A DNA stretch of 64,000 nucleotides from Gammaproteobacteria bacterium (GTDB lineage Bacteria; Pseudomonadota; Gammaproteobacteria; Steroidobacterales; Steroidobacteraceae). Positions 9,561 through 19,626 of this stretch are shown one piece after another. Position numbers and translations under genes: made by a program. The stretch covers positions 1 through 64,000 of the forward strand of contig JAJPKM010000016.1 of the NCBI GenBank assembly GCA_021323735.1, given 5' to 3'. Every line of letters begins with the position of its first letter. Positions within the stretch are counted from its first letter, which is position 1. Below the pieces are notes generated by a model. The model did not search any database. It was given only the letters and a program-made list of their open reading frames with translations, and was not told the origin of the DNA.

Positions 9561-11546
9561 TCAAGTGGCCAACAGGACGTCATGGCTTCGGCACCAGGCT
9601 AGAAGTACATAGATCGACCATACACGCGACCAGTGCAGGCCACGCTTCCCGGACGCGTATGAACTCCAGAGCGTCTGCACGGTAGCCGCGTCGAGTCCGA
9701 CTCGCCCGATAAGCTCGTTGTCGGCAAAAAGCCGATCCAATTCGGCCTTGAGGCCCCGCTTGGTCCAATCGCCAATCGGTAATACGAAACCGGACTTTGG
9801 CCGATCGAACAGGGCCGGATCGAGCTTACCCAGTGCGGCACGCCGCAGCGCCATCTTTTTGAGAACAGGGCTGAATCGAAGCGCGGGATCGAGGCCGGCG
9901 ACTGTTTCGCACAGCACGTGATCGAGCAGCGGCACTCGAACCTCCAGAGCGACCGCCATGCTGGCAGCGTCGGTATCCCTGAGCAGGCGTTCACCGATAA
10001 AGCTCGAGAGCTCCAGAAGCGAAATTGCATGCAATAGTTCTTGGTCACGTACCCTACTGCGCCACAGGTCGGCAACTGCAACCGGGAGGCCGAACACCTC
10101 TTGAGACTGCGCCTTCTTCGCAGCGGCGGACACCAGTCGTTCCTGGGTCTCGGCAGTGAAAATGGAGTAAGACACCTGATAAAGTGCCAGGAGATCATTA
10201 GCCGCCCGCGCAACGTCTGCCAGCTTGCCCCACCGCGTCTGCGGCGGAGATCTCTTCAGCCCGTCCCAGAATATCCCGCCGGCCATCCGGGCGGTGCCGC
10301 GGATGACGCCATCCAATGCTCGGCCAGGGAACCAAGAGGTCCCGCTCATCATCTTCGGCAGCTCAACGAAGCTCGGGTAGCCGCCAAAAAGCTCATCGCC
10401 CCCGGTTCCGGCAAGCGCAACCGTCATGCCCGCGTTTCGTGCGGCCCGGCTGACGAAATAAGTGTTGATCGCATCGAAGGTGGGTTGATCTATCGCCGTC
10501 ATCGCGCCCGGCAGCTGCGCCAGAAAATCCCCTTCGCTTAAGACCGCCGTCGTATGGCGACTGCCGATTGCAGCTGCCACGGCGGCCGCATAGCGCGATT
10601 CGTCGAGACTCTTGTCCTCGAATCCAATCGTGAATGTATGCACGGCACCCGGGGCTGTCTCGCTCGCCAGCGCAGCTACGGCGCTCGAGTCGATTCCACC
10701 GGAGAGAAAGATCCCGAGCGGCGCATCCGAAACCAGTTGCATCCGCACGGTGTTCGCGAGCACCTCATGAAGCTCATCCTCGGTCGTCCGGCCAGCGGCA
10801 CCCGCAGGCAGATCCCAATACCGCTTGAGGGAGATGGTATTCGGCCCTCCCGAACCGGCACCGGACGCCACGGTTAGGATGCTCGCGCTGGGAAGCAGCT
10901 TTACCCCCTCGACCATGGTGCCTGGGCCGACCACGAACCCCTGTGCCAGGAATGATGCTACGCCCGCCGGATCCAATCGCCGCGGCACGACTCCGCTGGC
11001 CAAAAGCGACCGCAATTCCGATGCGAACAGCAGCGTGTCCTCGCCCAACGCACCGCCACGCACGATGGTCCAGTAAAGCGGCTTGATCCCCATCTGATCC
11101 CGGACCAGATGGACGCACCTGGAACGCGGATCCCAAATGGCCATCGCAAAGATGCCGCGCAAACGCGGGATGGCATCGAGACCCCAACGCGCATAGGCCC
11201 TGAGAACAACTTCAGTATCCGAACTGGAGGAAAAACTCTCGCCGCCGGACTCCAGTTCGCGACGCAGCTCCTGAAAATTATAGATCTCGCCGTTGTAGGT
11301 GATTACGCACCCCGAGGCCGCATGGACCATGGGCTGCGCCCCGCCCTCACTGAGATCGATGATGGCAAGCCGGCGATGCGCGAAAACCACTTCGCGACGT
11401 TCCGTGCTCCAGACGCCCGACCCGTCCGGACCGCGGTGACTTAGCGCATCGCTCACCCGGCCCACGCATGCGGCGACTCTTTCACCGACTGATGCGTCGC
11501 CGGCTCTGAGCGAAAGACCTCCAACGGCTCCGGCTATTCCACACAT
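9561..11546 (-). CDS. asparagine synthase-like glutamine amidotransferase
   Basis: A 661 aa AsnB-type enzyme. Cys2 in MCGIAGAVGG is the N-terminal Ntn nucleophile of the glutaminase domain (about 1-230), with HRGPDGSG and YNGEIYNF. The ATP-pyrophosphatase domain (about 240-640) has the PP-loop LSGGIDSSAVAA. Such proteins are common in EPS and exosortase-linked clusters and are thought to amidate a carboxyl group, perhaps of a uronic acid; the substrate is not proven. An AAGG precedes the ATG. It starts the unit AsnB-GT4-epimerase, with gaps of 20 bases and then an overlap. A housekeeping asparagine synthetase is less likely in this setting. Confidence 0.9.
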   Translation of the reverse strand: MCGIAGAVGGLSLRAGDASVGERVAACVGRVSDALSHRGPDGSGVWSTERREVVFAHRRLAIIDLSEGGAQPMVHAASGCVITYNGEIYNFQELRRELESGGESFSSSSDTEVVLRAYARWGLDAIPRLRGIFAMAIWDPRSRCVHLVRDQMGIKPLYWTIVRGGALGEDTLLFASELRSLLASGVVPRRLDPAGVASFLAQGFVVGPGTMVEGVKLLPSASILTVASGAGSGGPNTISLKRYWDLPAGAAGRTTEDELHEVLANTVRMQLVSDAPLGIFLSGGIDSSAVAALASETAPGAVHTFTIGFEDKSLDESRYAAAVAAAIGSRHTTAVLSEGDFLAQLPGAMTAIDQPTFDAINTYFVSRAARNAGMTVALAGTGGDELFGGYPSFVELPKMMSGTSWFPGRALDGVIRGTARMAGGIFWDGLKRSPPQTRWGKLADVARAANDLLALYQVSYSIFTAETQERLVSAAAKKAQSQEVFGLPVAVADLWRSRVRDQELLHAISLLELSSFIGERLLRDTDAASMAVALEVRVPLLDHVLCETVAGLDPALRFSPVLKKMALRRAALGKLDPALFDRPKSGFVLPIGDWTKRGLKAELDRLFADNELIGRVGLDAATVQTLWSSYASGKRGLHWSRVWSIYVLLAWCRSHDVLLAT

Positions 11547-12016
11547 CTGCTTCGTCCCTTAATTCGGCTGCACTCTGGAGAAGCGCACCCAGATACTGGA
11601 TATTCCCGCGTATACATAGCGACGCTGTCTCATAATTTTGACCCCTATGTCATTGCCTGCACACCGGTGCAGCGTTGGCGAAGGGCAGTAAATGCGAAAT
11701 CCAAGGTTTTTCTCTAACGACGCTGATTGTATTGGATTTATGTCCAATTAGTCTCGTCATAGTCCAGTGCGCGGATCGCTGCGAGCCGGCGACTGTCGCG
11801 ACGGATATCTGCGGCCTGTCTCTCACTTCACAAATCATCGCGACCCACATCGACGAATTATTCGTCTGTGCTCGGCGACAGGTTATCTCAGCGTTTGTCT
11901 CTGCGTCGCGACGTATTGCGTCAACTGCAAGCACGACGTTTCATGCTCGCCAGATTTTGATCAGTCGAGCTTGCGAATCCATCGAACTCAGGATTTGCGC
12001 GGTGTGAGGAAACGTT
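11547..12016. other. divergent intergenic region
   Basis: 470 bases between the start of the AsnB unit (minus) and the first beta-helix lipoprotein (plus). Small frames on both strands show no motifs or ribosome sites and are left out. The stretch is less GC-rich than its neighbours and must carry promoters in both directions. I could not assign a convincing -35/-10 pair or operator. Confidence 0.5.
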
Positions 12017-14956
12017 ATGTTGAAGCGAGACCACATGAACAATTTGATTCGTCGGCACGCAGCACTCGTCGTTATGGCCAAGGTGTTTGCAGTTAGCATC
12101 CTCATGACCGGCGCCCTTGCAGGCTGCGGCGGTAGCTCCGCCGCGGTCACGCAGAACACAGGAGCATTCACGGCACAAACCACTACGCCGCCCACTGCGC
12201 CGCCCACCACGCCGCCCACCACGCCGCCTACTGCGCCGCCCACGGCGCCGCCCACTGCGCCGCCCACGGCGCCGCCCACTGCGCCGCCCACGGCACCTCC
12301 TGCGACGAGGCCTGTTGCGCCAACAATCTCCGGGACACCCCCCACCACCGTCGTGGTTGGCAATTTGTACAACTTCACTCCGACCGTCTCGAACCCCAGC
12401 GGCAAACCGCTCGCTTTTAACATTCAGAGCGCCCCGCGCTGGGCCACCTTCAATACCAGCACCGGACAGCTCAGTGGAACGCCAAGCAGCGCCAATGTGG
12501 GTACGTACCCGAACATTGTGATCTCGGCGACGTTGACGAGCGGCAACACTGCCGCCGCGCAGCTTCCTGCCTTTACCGTGTCAGCTGTGGCGGCGCCTAC
12601 CGCAGCCTTTACCGTTACCTATAATGCCAACGGCTCCACGAGCGGTACGGCGCCGACAGACACCAAGAGTTACGCCACGGGCGCGACGGTCACCGTCCTC
12701 GGCAACACCGGAAACTTGGTACGCACCGGCTACACGTTCTCCAGTTGGAACACCACCGCCAATGGCAGCGGCACGGCTTATGGAGCCGGCAGCACGTTGG
12801 CCTTGGGTTCCGCAAACGTGACCTTCTACGCACAGTGGACGGCGAATGCGCCGCCACCGAGCGCTCCGCCGGCGAACGATCCAACCACCGGGGTCCTGCC
12901 TTCCTATAACGACGCCTTTGCCAACTGGAAAAATGCGGGACTTGCGAGCGTGGGCGGCATTCCGAGCCGGACGACGGTTTGTGCGACGGTCAATCCGCTC
13001 GGCGGCGGCCAGGACGATTTCACTAACATCCAGAACGCGATCAACAGTTGTGCAGCCGGCAAGGTCGTACAACTGGGCGCGGGCGCATTCACTGTTCATC
13101 TGGCCGATCTACCCATACATATTGCGACGGGAATTACGTTGCGCGGGTCGGGCGACTGCGGCGGCTCGAGCTCGCCCTACTGCCAGACTTCCATCAGTGT
13201 GTCTGATGGCGCTCTTGCGTACACGGGCGGGATGTGCGGCACCAGCACGTCCAACAAAGTTGCCTGCCCGAACGGCGGCCCGGCCGTGATTTTAATGGCT
13301 CCCGTCGCCCCCGATTACAATTACAGTTGGGCCAAGTGCGGAAATATCGGTGCCAGAGTTGGCACGGGATGCGGAGCCATTTCGCTGGCCGCCGATGCTG
13401 CGCAGGGTCAGACGACCATCCAGCTCACGAGCACGAGCGGTTTGTCGGTCGGTCAGTGGGTGCTGATCGATGAGGCGTCGGGCGCCGGCTGGGTCGTTGA
13501 TCCCTTGAATGCCACCACAGGATACGGCAGCGTGTGGGCCGCTGCGGACTGGCTCAATCCCTCCGGTAGCCCTGCGACCGGCCGGGTCATGTGGTCGAAA
13601 TCCCTGAATCGCGGCGGCTGGGATTTTGGCACTGCCCTCCCCTCTCAAGCTAACTCGGTAGGCTGCTGGCATTCCTATTGCGACCGACCGACCGCTGAAT
13701 TGCACATGATAGCTGCGATTGGCGCGGGTGCGTGCCCGGGAACCGGATGCACCGTGACGTTTGACGATCCGCTAACCATCGCGTTCCGGCAAAGCGGCAA
13801 TCACAACGCCCAGATTTACGGCGCCCTCTATGGGAATCAGTCAGGCGGGGGCTCGCCTATTTCGCTGCTGCAAAATGCCGGCGTAGAGAACATTTCGGTT
13901 CTACGCGGCGTCAATGGGGGCATGGAAATGCAACTCTGCGCCTACTGCTGGATCAAGAACACCGAGGTCGGCAACTGGTATGGCGGCGGAATAAGCATCG
14001 GGTATTCGGTTCGCAGCGAGCTCAACAACGTGTATGTCCATCATTCCTGGAACTCCGTCAACAATGGCGGCGAATATCCGATCTCGCTGGACAATGCCTC
14101 CACCGAGGTTTTGATCACGAACAGCATCACCAACTTCGGCGGGAAGGGAATGGTCGCTAGAGCGGGAGGTGCAGGTTCAGTTGTCTCCTATAGTTATGTC
14201 GATGACAGTATGTACGACGCAGAATCAGGGATAGGCGACTACTGGGTCGATATGGGCTTGAATGCGAGCCACTATTCGGGACCGCATCATGTCCTTTTCG
14301 AGGGAAACTGGGCCGACAATTTGGACAACGACAATACCCACGGCAACTCAACGTACATCACCTTTTTCCGGAACCAAGGCACAGGATTGCGCACGGCATT
14401 TACCGATCCTTCAATTGGCAAGACGGTGAACGATGCTGCAGGCGCCGCTTTTGCATGCGGGACGTCGGGACCCGGTGGATGCGCGGCAAACTCACCGGGG
14501 CCTTTGCGAGCGGCCGGGCCAATGGCCTATAACTACTGGTTCGCGTTCGTCGGCAACACACTGGGGTTGGCAGGCCAGACGACCGCGGCGAATGGCTGGA
14601 CGTATCAGGGAGACTTTTCTTCCCATCGCATATTCATGTCGGGTTGGAACGCCGGTCCCGGCGGGGTAGACCCGTTTCTAAACGGAGTCATTGGATCCTA
14701 TATCTTCCGCAATGGGAACTATGACTATCTCAACGCATCGATCGTGGACTGGACTTCCACATCACCGCACACGCTGCCGAACTCGTTCTATCTGTCTTCC
14801 ACGCCCTCCTTCTTCAGCTCGGGTGCCGCTTGTACCTATTCGTGGCCGTGGGTAACGCCGACCGGTTCAGCGCCGATCCAGGCGAACAGTTGCGGCGGCT
14901 CGGGTCTGCCTGCCAAGGCACGCTATGAAGCAGGTACGCCCTTGAAGCAGCCTTGA
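12017..14956 (+). CDS. lipoprotein with Pro/Thr linker, Ig-like modules and a right-handed beta-helix domain
   Basis: A 979 aa surface protein. The signal peptide ends in the lipobox LAGC (Cys37). A Pro/Thr-rich linker (about 55-95) follows. Next comes a putative-Ig (He_PIG type) module (about 98-190, with PLAFNIQSAPRWATFN and TGQLSGTPS). Then a Listeria-Bacteroides/InlB-B type repeat (about 195-280, with VTYNANGSTSGTAP and GYTFSSWN). The large C-terminal part (about 295-979) is Gly/Asn/Ser-rich, with repeated short strands such as VENISVLRGVNGGMEM, suggesting a pectate-lyase-like parallel beta-helix. It is homologous to 16187-18268: both share VVQLGAG and VLIDEASGAGW-type stretches. A GAGGA precedes the ATG. 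A role as polysaccharide lyase/depolymerase or binding protein is inferred; catalytic residues are not identified. Confidence 0.75.
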   Translation: MLKRDHMNNLIRRHAALVVMAKVFAVSILMTGALAGCGGSSAAVTQNTGAFTAQTTTPPTAPPTTPPTTPPTAPPTAPPTAPPTAPPTAPPTAPPATRPVAPTISGTPPTTVVVGNLYNFTPTVSNPSGKPLAFNIQSAPRWATFNTSTGQLSGTPSSANVGTYPNIVISATLTSGNTAAAQLPAFTVSAVAAPTAAFTVTYNANGSTSGTAPTDTKSYATGATVTVLGNTGNLVRTGYTFSSWNTTANGSGTAYGAGSTLALGSANVTFYAQWTANAPPPSAPPANDPTTGVLPSYNDAFANWKNAGLASVGGIPSRTTVCATVNPLGGGQDDFTNIQNAINSCAAGKVVQLGAGAFTVHLADLPIHIATGITLRGSGDCGGSSSPYCQTSISVSDGALAYTGGMCGTSTSNKVACPNGGPAVILMAPVAPDYNYSWAKCGNIGARVGTGCGAISLAADAAQGQTTIQLTSTSGLSVGQWVLIDEASGAGWVVDPLNATTGYGSVWAAADWLNPSGSPATGRVMWSKSLNRGGWDFGTALPSQANSVGCWHSYCDRPTAELHMIAAIGAGACPGTGCTVTFDDPLTIAFRQSGNHNAQIYGALYGNQSGGGSPISLLQNAGVENISVLRGVNGGMEMQLCAYCWIKNTEVGNWYGGGISIGYSVRSELNNVYVHHSWNSVNNGGEYPISLDNASTEVLITNSITNFGGKGMVARAGGAGSVVSYSYVDDSMYDAESGIGDYWVDMGLNASHYSGPHHVLFEGNWADNLDNDNTHGNSTYITFFRNQGTGLRTAFTDPSIGKTVNDAAGAAFACGTSGPGGCAANSPGPLRAAGPMAYNYWFAFVGNTLGLAGQTTAANGWTYQGDFSSHRIFMSGWNAGPGGVDPFLNGVIGSYIFRNGNYDYLNASIVDWTSTSPHTLPNSFYLSSTPSFFSSGAACTYSWPWVTPTGSAPIQANSCGGSGLPAKARYEAGTPLKQP
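12185..12300 (+). repeat. 12-bp tandem repeat coding for a Thr-Ala/Thr-Pro-Pro linker
   Basis: Nine consecutive 12-base units of the form RCGCCGCCYACN, plus a partial tenth, encode T-A/T-P-P repeats just after the lipoprotein cysteine. The unit is a multiple of three, so slippage would only change spacer length between the membrane anchor and the folded domains. Confidence 0.85.
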
Positions 14957-15252
14957 CCTCAGGGCTCACCGGGCGGTGCGCGACTTCGGTCGCCAGCGCA
15001 CCTCGAAAGTACTAATCTACCGCCGGCTGCGAGGGTATAAAGGCCCGAGCGGCCGGCAGCACCGGTAGGCAGCCGGTCACCACCCTTCCCCCTCAATTTG
15101 CTTCTCTATGTCAAGGGTCTGAGTTCATCAACTCGGATCTGCAGACATCTATTTTTGATAGCATATGACGGCAAGGGCATTGTATATTCTTGCGACGTTA
15201 TGGGCAGGGCTGCCACGTCCATTTAATGATCATCTACTAGGTTATCGCCTAA

Positions 15253-16149
15253 ATGTCATCGACCTCCGTTCCAAGCCTTCCTCGCATGGAACAAGGCGCG
15301 TCGATTCCTCGAGTTCTGCATCAGACATTTCCCTCGCGAACCCTTCCGGTGGCCCTTCGGGAAAACGTGCAACGGCTGCGAGAGCTCCATCCGAACTGGG
15401 ACTATCGTCTTTACGATCACGACGATATGGCGCAATACATTCGCTCCCTCTACGGTGACGAGATTTTTGCATATTTCACACGCATCGACCCTCGCTACGG
15501 GGCGGCCCGCGCCGATCTATTCCGTTATCTCCTGATGTATCGCGAGGGGGGCGTCTACCTTGACATCAAGAGCGCCGCCCGGCGATCGTTGGATGAAACC
15601 CTGCGTTCTGACGACCAGTATGTACTTTCGTACTGGAGCGGTTCGCAATTCAGCGGCTGGGGCGATTACTCCGAACTCCGCGAATACGGGGGTCGAGAGT
15701 TCCAGCAATGGCACATAATCGCCGCGCCTGGCCACCCGTACCTGAAATCGGTCGTTGAAACTGTTTTGCTAAACATCGATAGCTACAATCCCCTGACATG
15801 GGGTGTCGGCCGAATAGGGGTGATGCGGGTGACAGGACCCATCGCCTACACGCGAGCCATCGGTCTTTTGAGGTCCAAATATCCTCATCGCTTGGTAAAT
15901 GGACAGGACGAGTTACACCTCGAATACACCTCACTTCCGAACGTAGAACACAGAAGCCTATTCAAGTTTCACTACACCGCGCTACAAGAACCGGTGACCC
16001 TGCTCGTCGGGCGCAGGAAAATGGCATGGACTCTATTTGGACCAGCGTACAAATATGTGGTTATCCTGGGAAGTCGCATATTCGCTGCAATTTGGCGTCG
16101 GATTAACAAACACATTCTGGGAGGAAAGCCAATCGGTGCTCCTGAGTGA
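15253..16149 (+). CDS. GT32-like glycosyltransferase (DXD sugar-binding family)
   Basis: A 298 aa protein of the Gly_transf_sug (PF04488) type. Family marks are IPRVLHQTFPSRTLP at about residue 17, the LHPNWDYRLYDHDDM segment, and ARADLFRYLLMYREGG followed by VYLDIKS. The last holds the first aspartate of the DXD metal/nucleotide-sugar site, but the third position is lysine rather than aspartate. A conserved late region, WHIIAAPGHPYLKSVVE, fits the same family. The ATG at 15253 has only a weak ribosome site; an ATG eleven codons later is possible. It lies between the two paralogous beta-helix lipoproteins on the same strand, suggesting a shared surface-glycan role. The 296 bases upstream show no gene. 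Confidence 0.8.
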   Translation: MSSTSVPSLPRMEQGASIPRVLHQTFPSRTLPVALRENVQRLRELHPNWDYRLYDHDDMAQYIRSLYGDEIFAYFTRIDPRYGAARADLFRYLLMYREGGVYLDIKSAARRSLDETLRSDDQYVLSYWSGSQFSGWGDYSELREYGGREFQQWHIIAAPGHPYLKSVVETVLLNIDSYNPLTWGVGRIGVMRVTGPIAYTRAIGLLRSKYPHRLVNGQDELHLEYTSLPNVEHRSLFKFHYTALQEPVTLLVGRRKMAWTLFGPAYKYVVILGSRIFAAIWRRINKHILGGKPIGAPE

Positions 16150-16186
16150 CATCAGGCGCGTCGGTTCCCAACCAATTCGGGTTAAC

Positions 16187-18268
16187 ATGAAACACCAGCA
16201 CCGTATCGGGTCGACGAGCCTCCATTTAGGACGCCGCGCCTGTTTCCTGTCCAACGCATTTCTTGCCGGTGCTCTGGCTGGCTGTTCAGGTCAGGCGGCA
16301 CCCTCGAACGCCGCGGTCGCGGCATCACGTCCGGACGCACCGACATCGACAGCTGGAGAAACCGCATCGCGCTCGCAATCGAGCGCGTCCGGCAGTACCG
16401 GTAGCGCAAAGTATGTCCTGCCAAGTGAGCGCAACTTCGCTTGGAATCCGGGCCTAATGTCCAAGGGAGGCATCCCCTCTTTAAAGAGTCCTCTCTGCAA
16501 TTCGACTCCGTTGGTCCCGACCGGGACCGCAGATGACAGCGCTCAGATAAATGCGCAGATCAGCCGGTGTTCAGCCGGCAGCGTCGTCCAGTTGGGCGCC
16601 GGCACTTTTCTCATCGGCAAGGGACAATACATCGCGATCAACAAGAGCGTGGTGTTGCGAGGCGCCGCTGCCGGCTCGACCATTCTGAAGAACCCCCTGA
16701 ACGTGTTCGCGACCCCGAAGATCCAGCAGGCCGCGGATCCAACACCGTTGGTGATTATTGGGCCGGGGCGCTGGGTAAATCCAGACGGAGATGGCAGGTG
16801 CCAGGGCCCCACTGCCTACCAGCCAGGACACATGCAAGTGCTGTCGACTGACGCCGCTCAGGGAGCAACGTCGGTCACCGTAGCCAATGGCTCAGTGTTC
16901 TCCAAAGGCCAGATGGTGCTGCTTGATGAGACCTCGGGAGCAAGTTGGCAACCGGACGTGGCCCAAAATGCCACCTCTATCTGGGCCTCACCCGACTACG
17001 CGGTGACCTGGCAACTTCACAACCCAACCATTCCTTTCATTGACGATCCGCTAGCGACAGGAGTGACTCCCTCGGCCGCAAATAACTTTGCGGGAACCGG
17101 CAACGGCAAAGATGGAGCTTGCTGGTTCTCACGCCAAGATCGACCACAGAATGAGATCAAGGAAATCGCGACGGTGATCGGCAATACGATCACTTTCACA
17201 TCTCCCCTGACAAAGGGTTATCGGTCCAGCCACTATGCCGAACTCACGACCTATTCTGGTTCCAATGCCCCAGTTCAGAATGCCGGGATCGAACAGGTGA
17301 CACTGGTCGGAGGAGGAAATGGAGCGGTGCGATTCGAGAACACTCGATATTCGTGGGCGCGCAACATCGAGGTGACGGAATGGTACGGCGAAGGTATCGC
17401 AATCAACAACAGCTTCCGGGATGAACTCAGAGATTCCTACGTCCATGACGCAGCCTGGGCCGAGCCAGGCGGTGCCGGATATGCCATCAGTCTTGCCAGC
17501 GGGTCATCCGAGGTGCTGATAGAAAACAATATTGTCATCGACGCCAATAAGGTAATAGTCGCGCGCTCATCCGGCGCCGGCTCGGTCGTCGGCTACAACT
17601 ATATGGATGCCGGATACATCGCCACGAACGAAGGATGGATCGAAGTCGGTCTCAACGCATCGCACATGGTCGGATCGCATATGGTCCTTTTCGAGGGCAA
17701 CCAGAGCTTCAACATCGATAGTGACGCCACTCATGGCGCCTCTACTTACATGATCTATTTTCGCAACTACACTACGAGCGTGCGCGGCACCTTCAAGAGC
17801 GACTTCACCGGCCATTCCGTCGACGATGCGAATGACCTCCCGGGCCCGGCAAACGGCCCCAAGCGGGCTGCAGGTGCGATGCGTTACAGCTATTGGATGA
17901 CCTATGTGGGCAACATCCTGGGGCAGCCACAGCGGGCTACGGCGGCCCGCGGCTATCTGGATGACCAGGCAAAGGCACCCTGGCGTCCGACTACGTGGCT
18001 GATGGGCTGGAACGACAAGGCGCCCTATACGGTCGATACCCAGGTAGCAGCTACAGCGATTCGGGACGGCAATTGGGATACCTTGCTTGGTAAGCAAACC
18101 TGGCTCAATGGATCAGCCGCTTCTTTGCCGGACTCGCTTTACCTCGCCGGCAAACCGGCATTTTTCGGGTCGAACAGTTGGCCCTGGGTCGATCCCACCA
18201 CGGGGGCCATCTATACCCTTCCTGCGCAGGCCCGGTATTCAGCGGGCACACCCAACGTGGTTCACTGA
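16187..18268 (+). CDS. lipoprotein with right-handed beta-helix domain (second paralogue)
   Basis: A 693 aa predicted lipoprotein. The start is set at the ATG that opens a signal peptide ending in LAGC (Cys33); the open frame extends 50 codons further into the preceding GT gene but has no signal there. A Ser/Ala/Thr-rich linker (about 35-95) leads to a pectate-lyase-superfamily-like beta-helix: SVVQLGAGTFLIGKGQYI, KSVVLRGAAAGSTIL, VLLDETSGASW. It is shorter than its paralogue at 12017 because it lacks the Ig-like and InlB-like modules and the Pro/Thr linker. It starts 37 bases after the GT32 gene, so the two may be co-transcribed. Lyase activity is inferred from fold resemblance only. Confidence 0.75.
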   Translation: MKHQHRIGSTSLHLGRRACFLSNAFLAGALAGCSGQAAPSNAAVAASRPDAPTSTAGETASRSQSSASGSTGSAKYVLPSERNFAWNPGLMSKGGIPSLKSPLCNSTPLVPTGTADDSAQINAQISRCSAGSVVQLGAGTFLIGKGQYIAINKSVVLRGAAAGSTILKNPLNVFATPKIQQAADPTPLVIIGPGRWVNPDGDGRCQGPTAYQPGHMQVLSTDAAQGATSVTVANGSVFSKGQMVLLDETSGASWQPDVAQNATSIWASPDYAVTWQLHNPTIPFIDDPLATGVTPSAANNFAGTGNGKDGACWFSRQDRPQNEIKEIATVIGNTITFTSPLTKGYRSSHYAELTTYSGSNAPVQNAGIEQVTLVGGGNGAVRFENTRYSWARNIEVTEWYGEGIAINNSFRDELRDSYVHDAAWAEPGGAGYAISLASGSSEVLIENNIVIDANKVIVARSSGAGSVVGYNYMDAGYIATNEGWIEVGLNASHMVGSHMVLFEGNQSFNIDSDATHGASTYMIYFRNYTTSVRGTFKSDFTGHSVDDANDLPGPANGPKRAAGAMRYSYWMTYVGNILGQPQRATAARGYLDDQAKAPWRPTTWLMGWNDKAPYTVDTQVAATAIRDGNWDTLLGKQTWLNGSAASLPDSLYLAGKPAFFGSNSWPWVDPTTGAIYTLPAQARYSAGTPNVVH

Positions 18269-18373
18269 TTCGCAAATCAGCCACGCACCGCGACCGCCAT
18301 CGCGTGTAGAGTACCCTGACGTATCGTATTGCCTCGTTCTAGATCAGGTAGGAAGCAGCGGAACCAGTTGCCA

Positions 18374-19609
18374 GTGAATTCGACCTCGGACGCTTCGGGC
18401 CCGCAATCTTCCACCTTGGAAAGGCTGTCAGTTAGCGCAAAAAAACCACGTGAATCTGCAGCAGGCGGGCACATGCCGGTGCTCGACGGCATTCGAGGAA
18501 TTTCAATACTCGCTGTCTTGCTGTTTCACTTCGTTGCCCCGGAGAACAGGGAAGGGCTTGTCAATTCGACAGTATCCTGGGTGTTTTCTTATGGCGCGCT
18601 GGGCGTCGATCTCTTTTTTGTCCTGTCGGGATTCCTAATCACGGGCATCCTCTACGACGCACGCACCGATGAACACTACTTCCGCAACTTTTACTTGCGC
18701 CGTCTGTTGCGCATCTTCCCGCTGTATTATGGCGTTCTGGTCGTCATCTTCCTCGTGTTGCCGCTTATTCCAGCACTGCGCGGATCCGAATTCTCAGATT
18801 TAAAAGCCTATCAGGCATGGGCGTGGCTTTACGCAGTCAACATCTACCTAGCTATTCACGACGGGTGGGTGCTTACATATATAGAGCATTTCTGGTCGCT
18901 TGCGGTCGAAGAGCAGTTCTATCTCATATGGCCCCTGGCGGTCTGGGTGCTCGCAGCCAAACCCCGGGTCTTTTTGACATTCTCGTTTCTCGTTGCTGCA
19001 GCGTCCTTCATTGGCCGTATCATCGCATCGCTGGCTGGCGCCGGCCCTGTGGTTATCGAAGTTCTCACGCCTTTCCAGCTCGACGCCCTTGCCATCGGCG
19101 GATTTTTCGCTGTCTACCTGCGGCAACCCGGCGGAGAAGAAGGCGCTCGCCGATTGGTGGTGCCCCTGGCCCTCGCGGGTTTGGGGCTACTTGCAATTCA
19201 GTTCGGTGGTCGCCATTTGAGCTTAGGAGCGAACGTATTGGAATCGGTACGCGGCGGCGCGTTCCACCTACTGCTGGCGGCTTTGCTGCTCAAGGGCCTT
19301 CTTGGACAGGTATCTTCCGGCTGGACCCGATGTCTGCTTAGCCCGTCCCTGGCCTTTTTTGGCAAATACAGCTACGGACTTTATGTCTATCACCACTTCT
19401 TCTCATACTACTTCAGCTCTCATCGCACGCATCTGGTGCTGGCAGCCAGGCTCGGTTGTTCCAACATGACGGCGCTCATATTGCAGGCCGGCGCAGGAAT
19501 AGCCGCTTCCATCGTGATTGCAGTGCTCAGCTATGAGTTCTACGAGAAACACTTCCTGCAATTGAAGCGGTACTGGCCAAGTTCGCACGCCCGAATTCTG
19601 CGCTCCTGA
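18374..19609 (+). CDS. acyltransferase 3 family membrane protein
   Basis: Integral membrane O-acyltransferase of the OafA/acyltransferase-3 family, which transfers acetyl or other acyl groups to surface glycans. The signature LDGIRGISILAVLLFHF includes the first membrane helix and the conserved histidine. GVDLFFVLSGFLITGIL follows, then about ten hydrophobic segments. EHFWSLAVEEQFYLIWPL is the second family signature. The start is uncertain: the frame opens at a TTG (18329), a GTG at 18374 is used here, and an ATG at 18470 directly before the family signature is also possible. It is convergent with the flippase gene, 17 bases apart. It probably acetylates the polysaccharide. Confidence 0.88.
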   Translation: MNSTSDASGPQSSTLERLSVSAKKPRESAAGGHMPVLDGIRGISILAVLLFHFVAPENREGLVNSTVSWVFSYGALGVDLFFVLSGFLITGILYDARTDEHYFRNFYLRRLLRIFPLYYGVLVVIFLVLPLIPALRGSEFSDLKAYQAWAWLYAVNIYLAIHDGWVLTYIEHFWSLAVEEQFYLIWPLAVWVLAAKPRVFLTFSFLVAAASFIGRIIASLAGAGPVVIEVLTPFQLDALAIGGFFAVYLRQPGGEEGARRLVVPLALAGLGLLAIQFGGRHLSLGANVLESVRGGAFHLLLAALLLKGLLGQVSSGWTRCLLSPSLAFFGKYSYGLYVYHHFFSYYFSSHRTHLVLAARLGCSNMTALILQAGAGIAASIVIAVLSYEFYEKHFLQLKRYWPSSHARILRS

Positions 19610-19626
19610 CACCGCATTCGAAAAAA

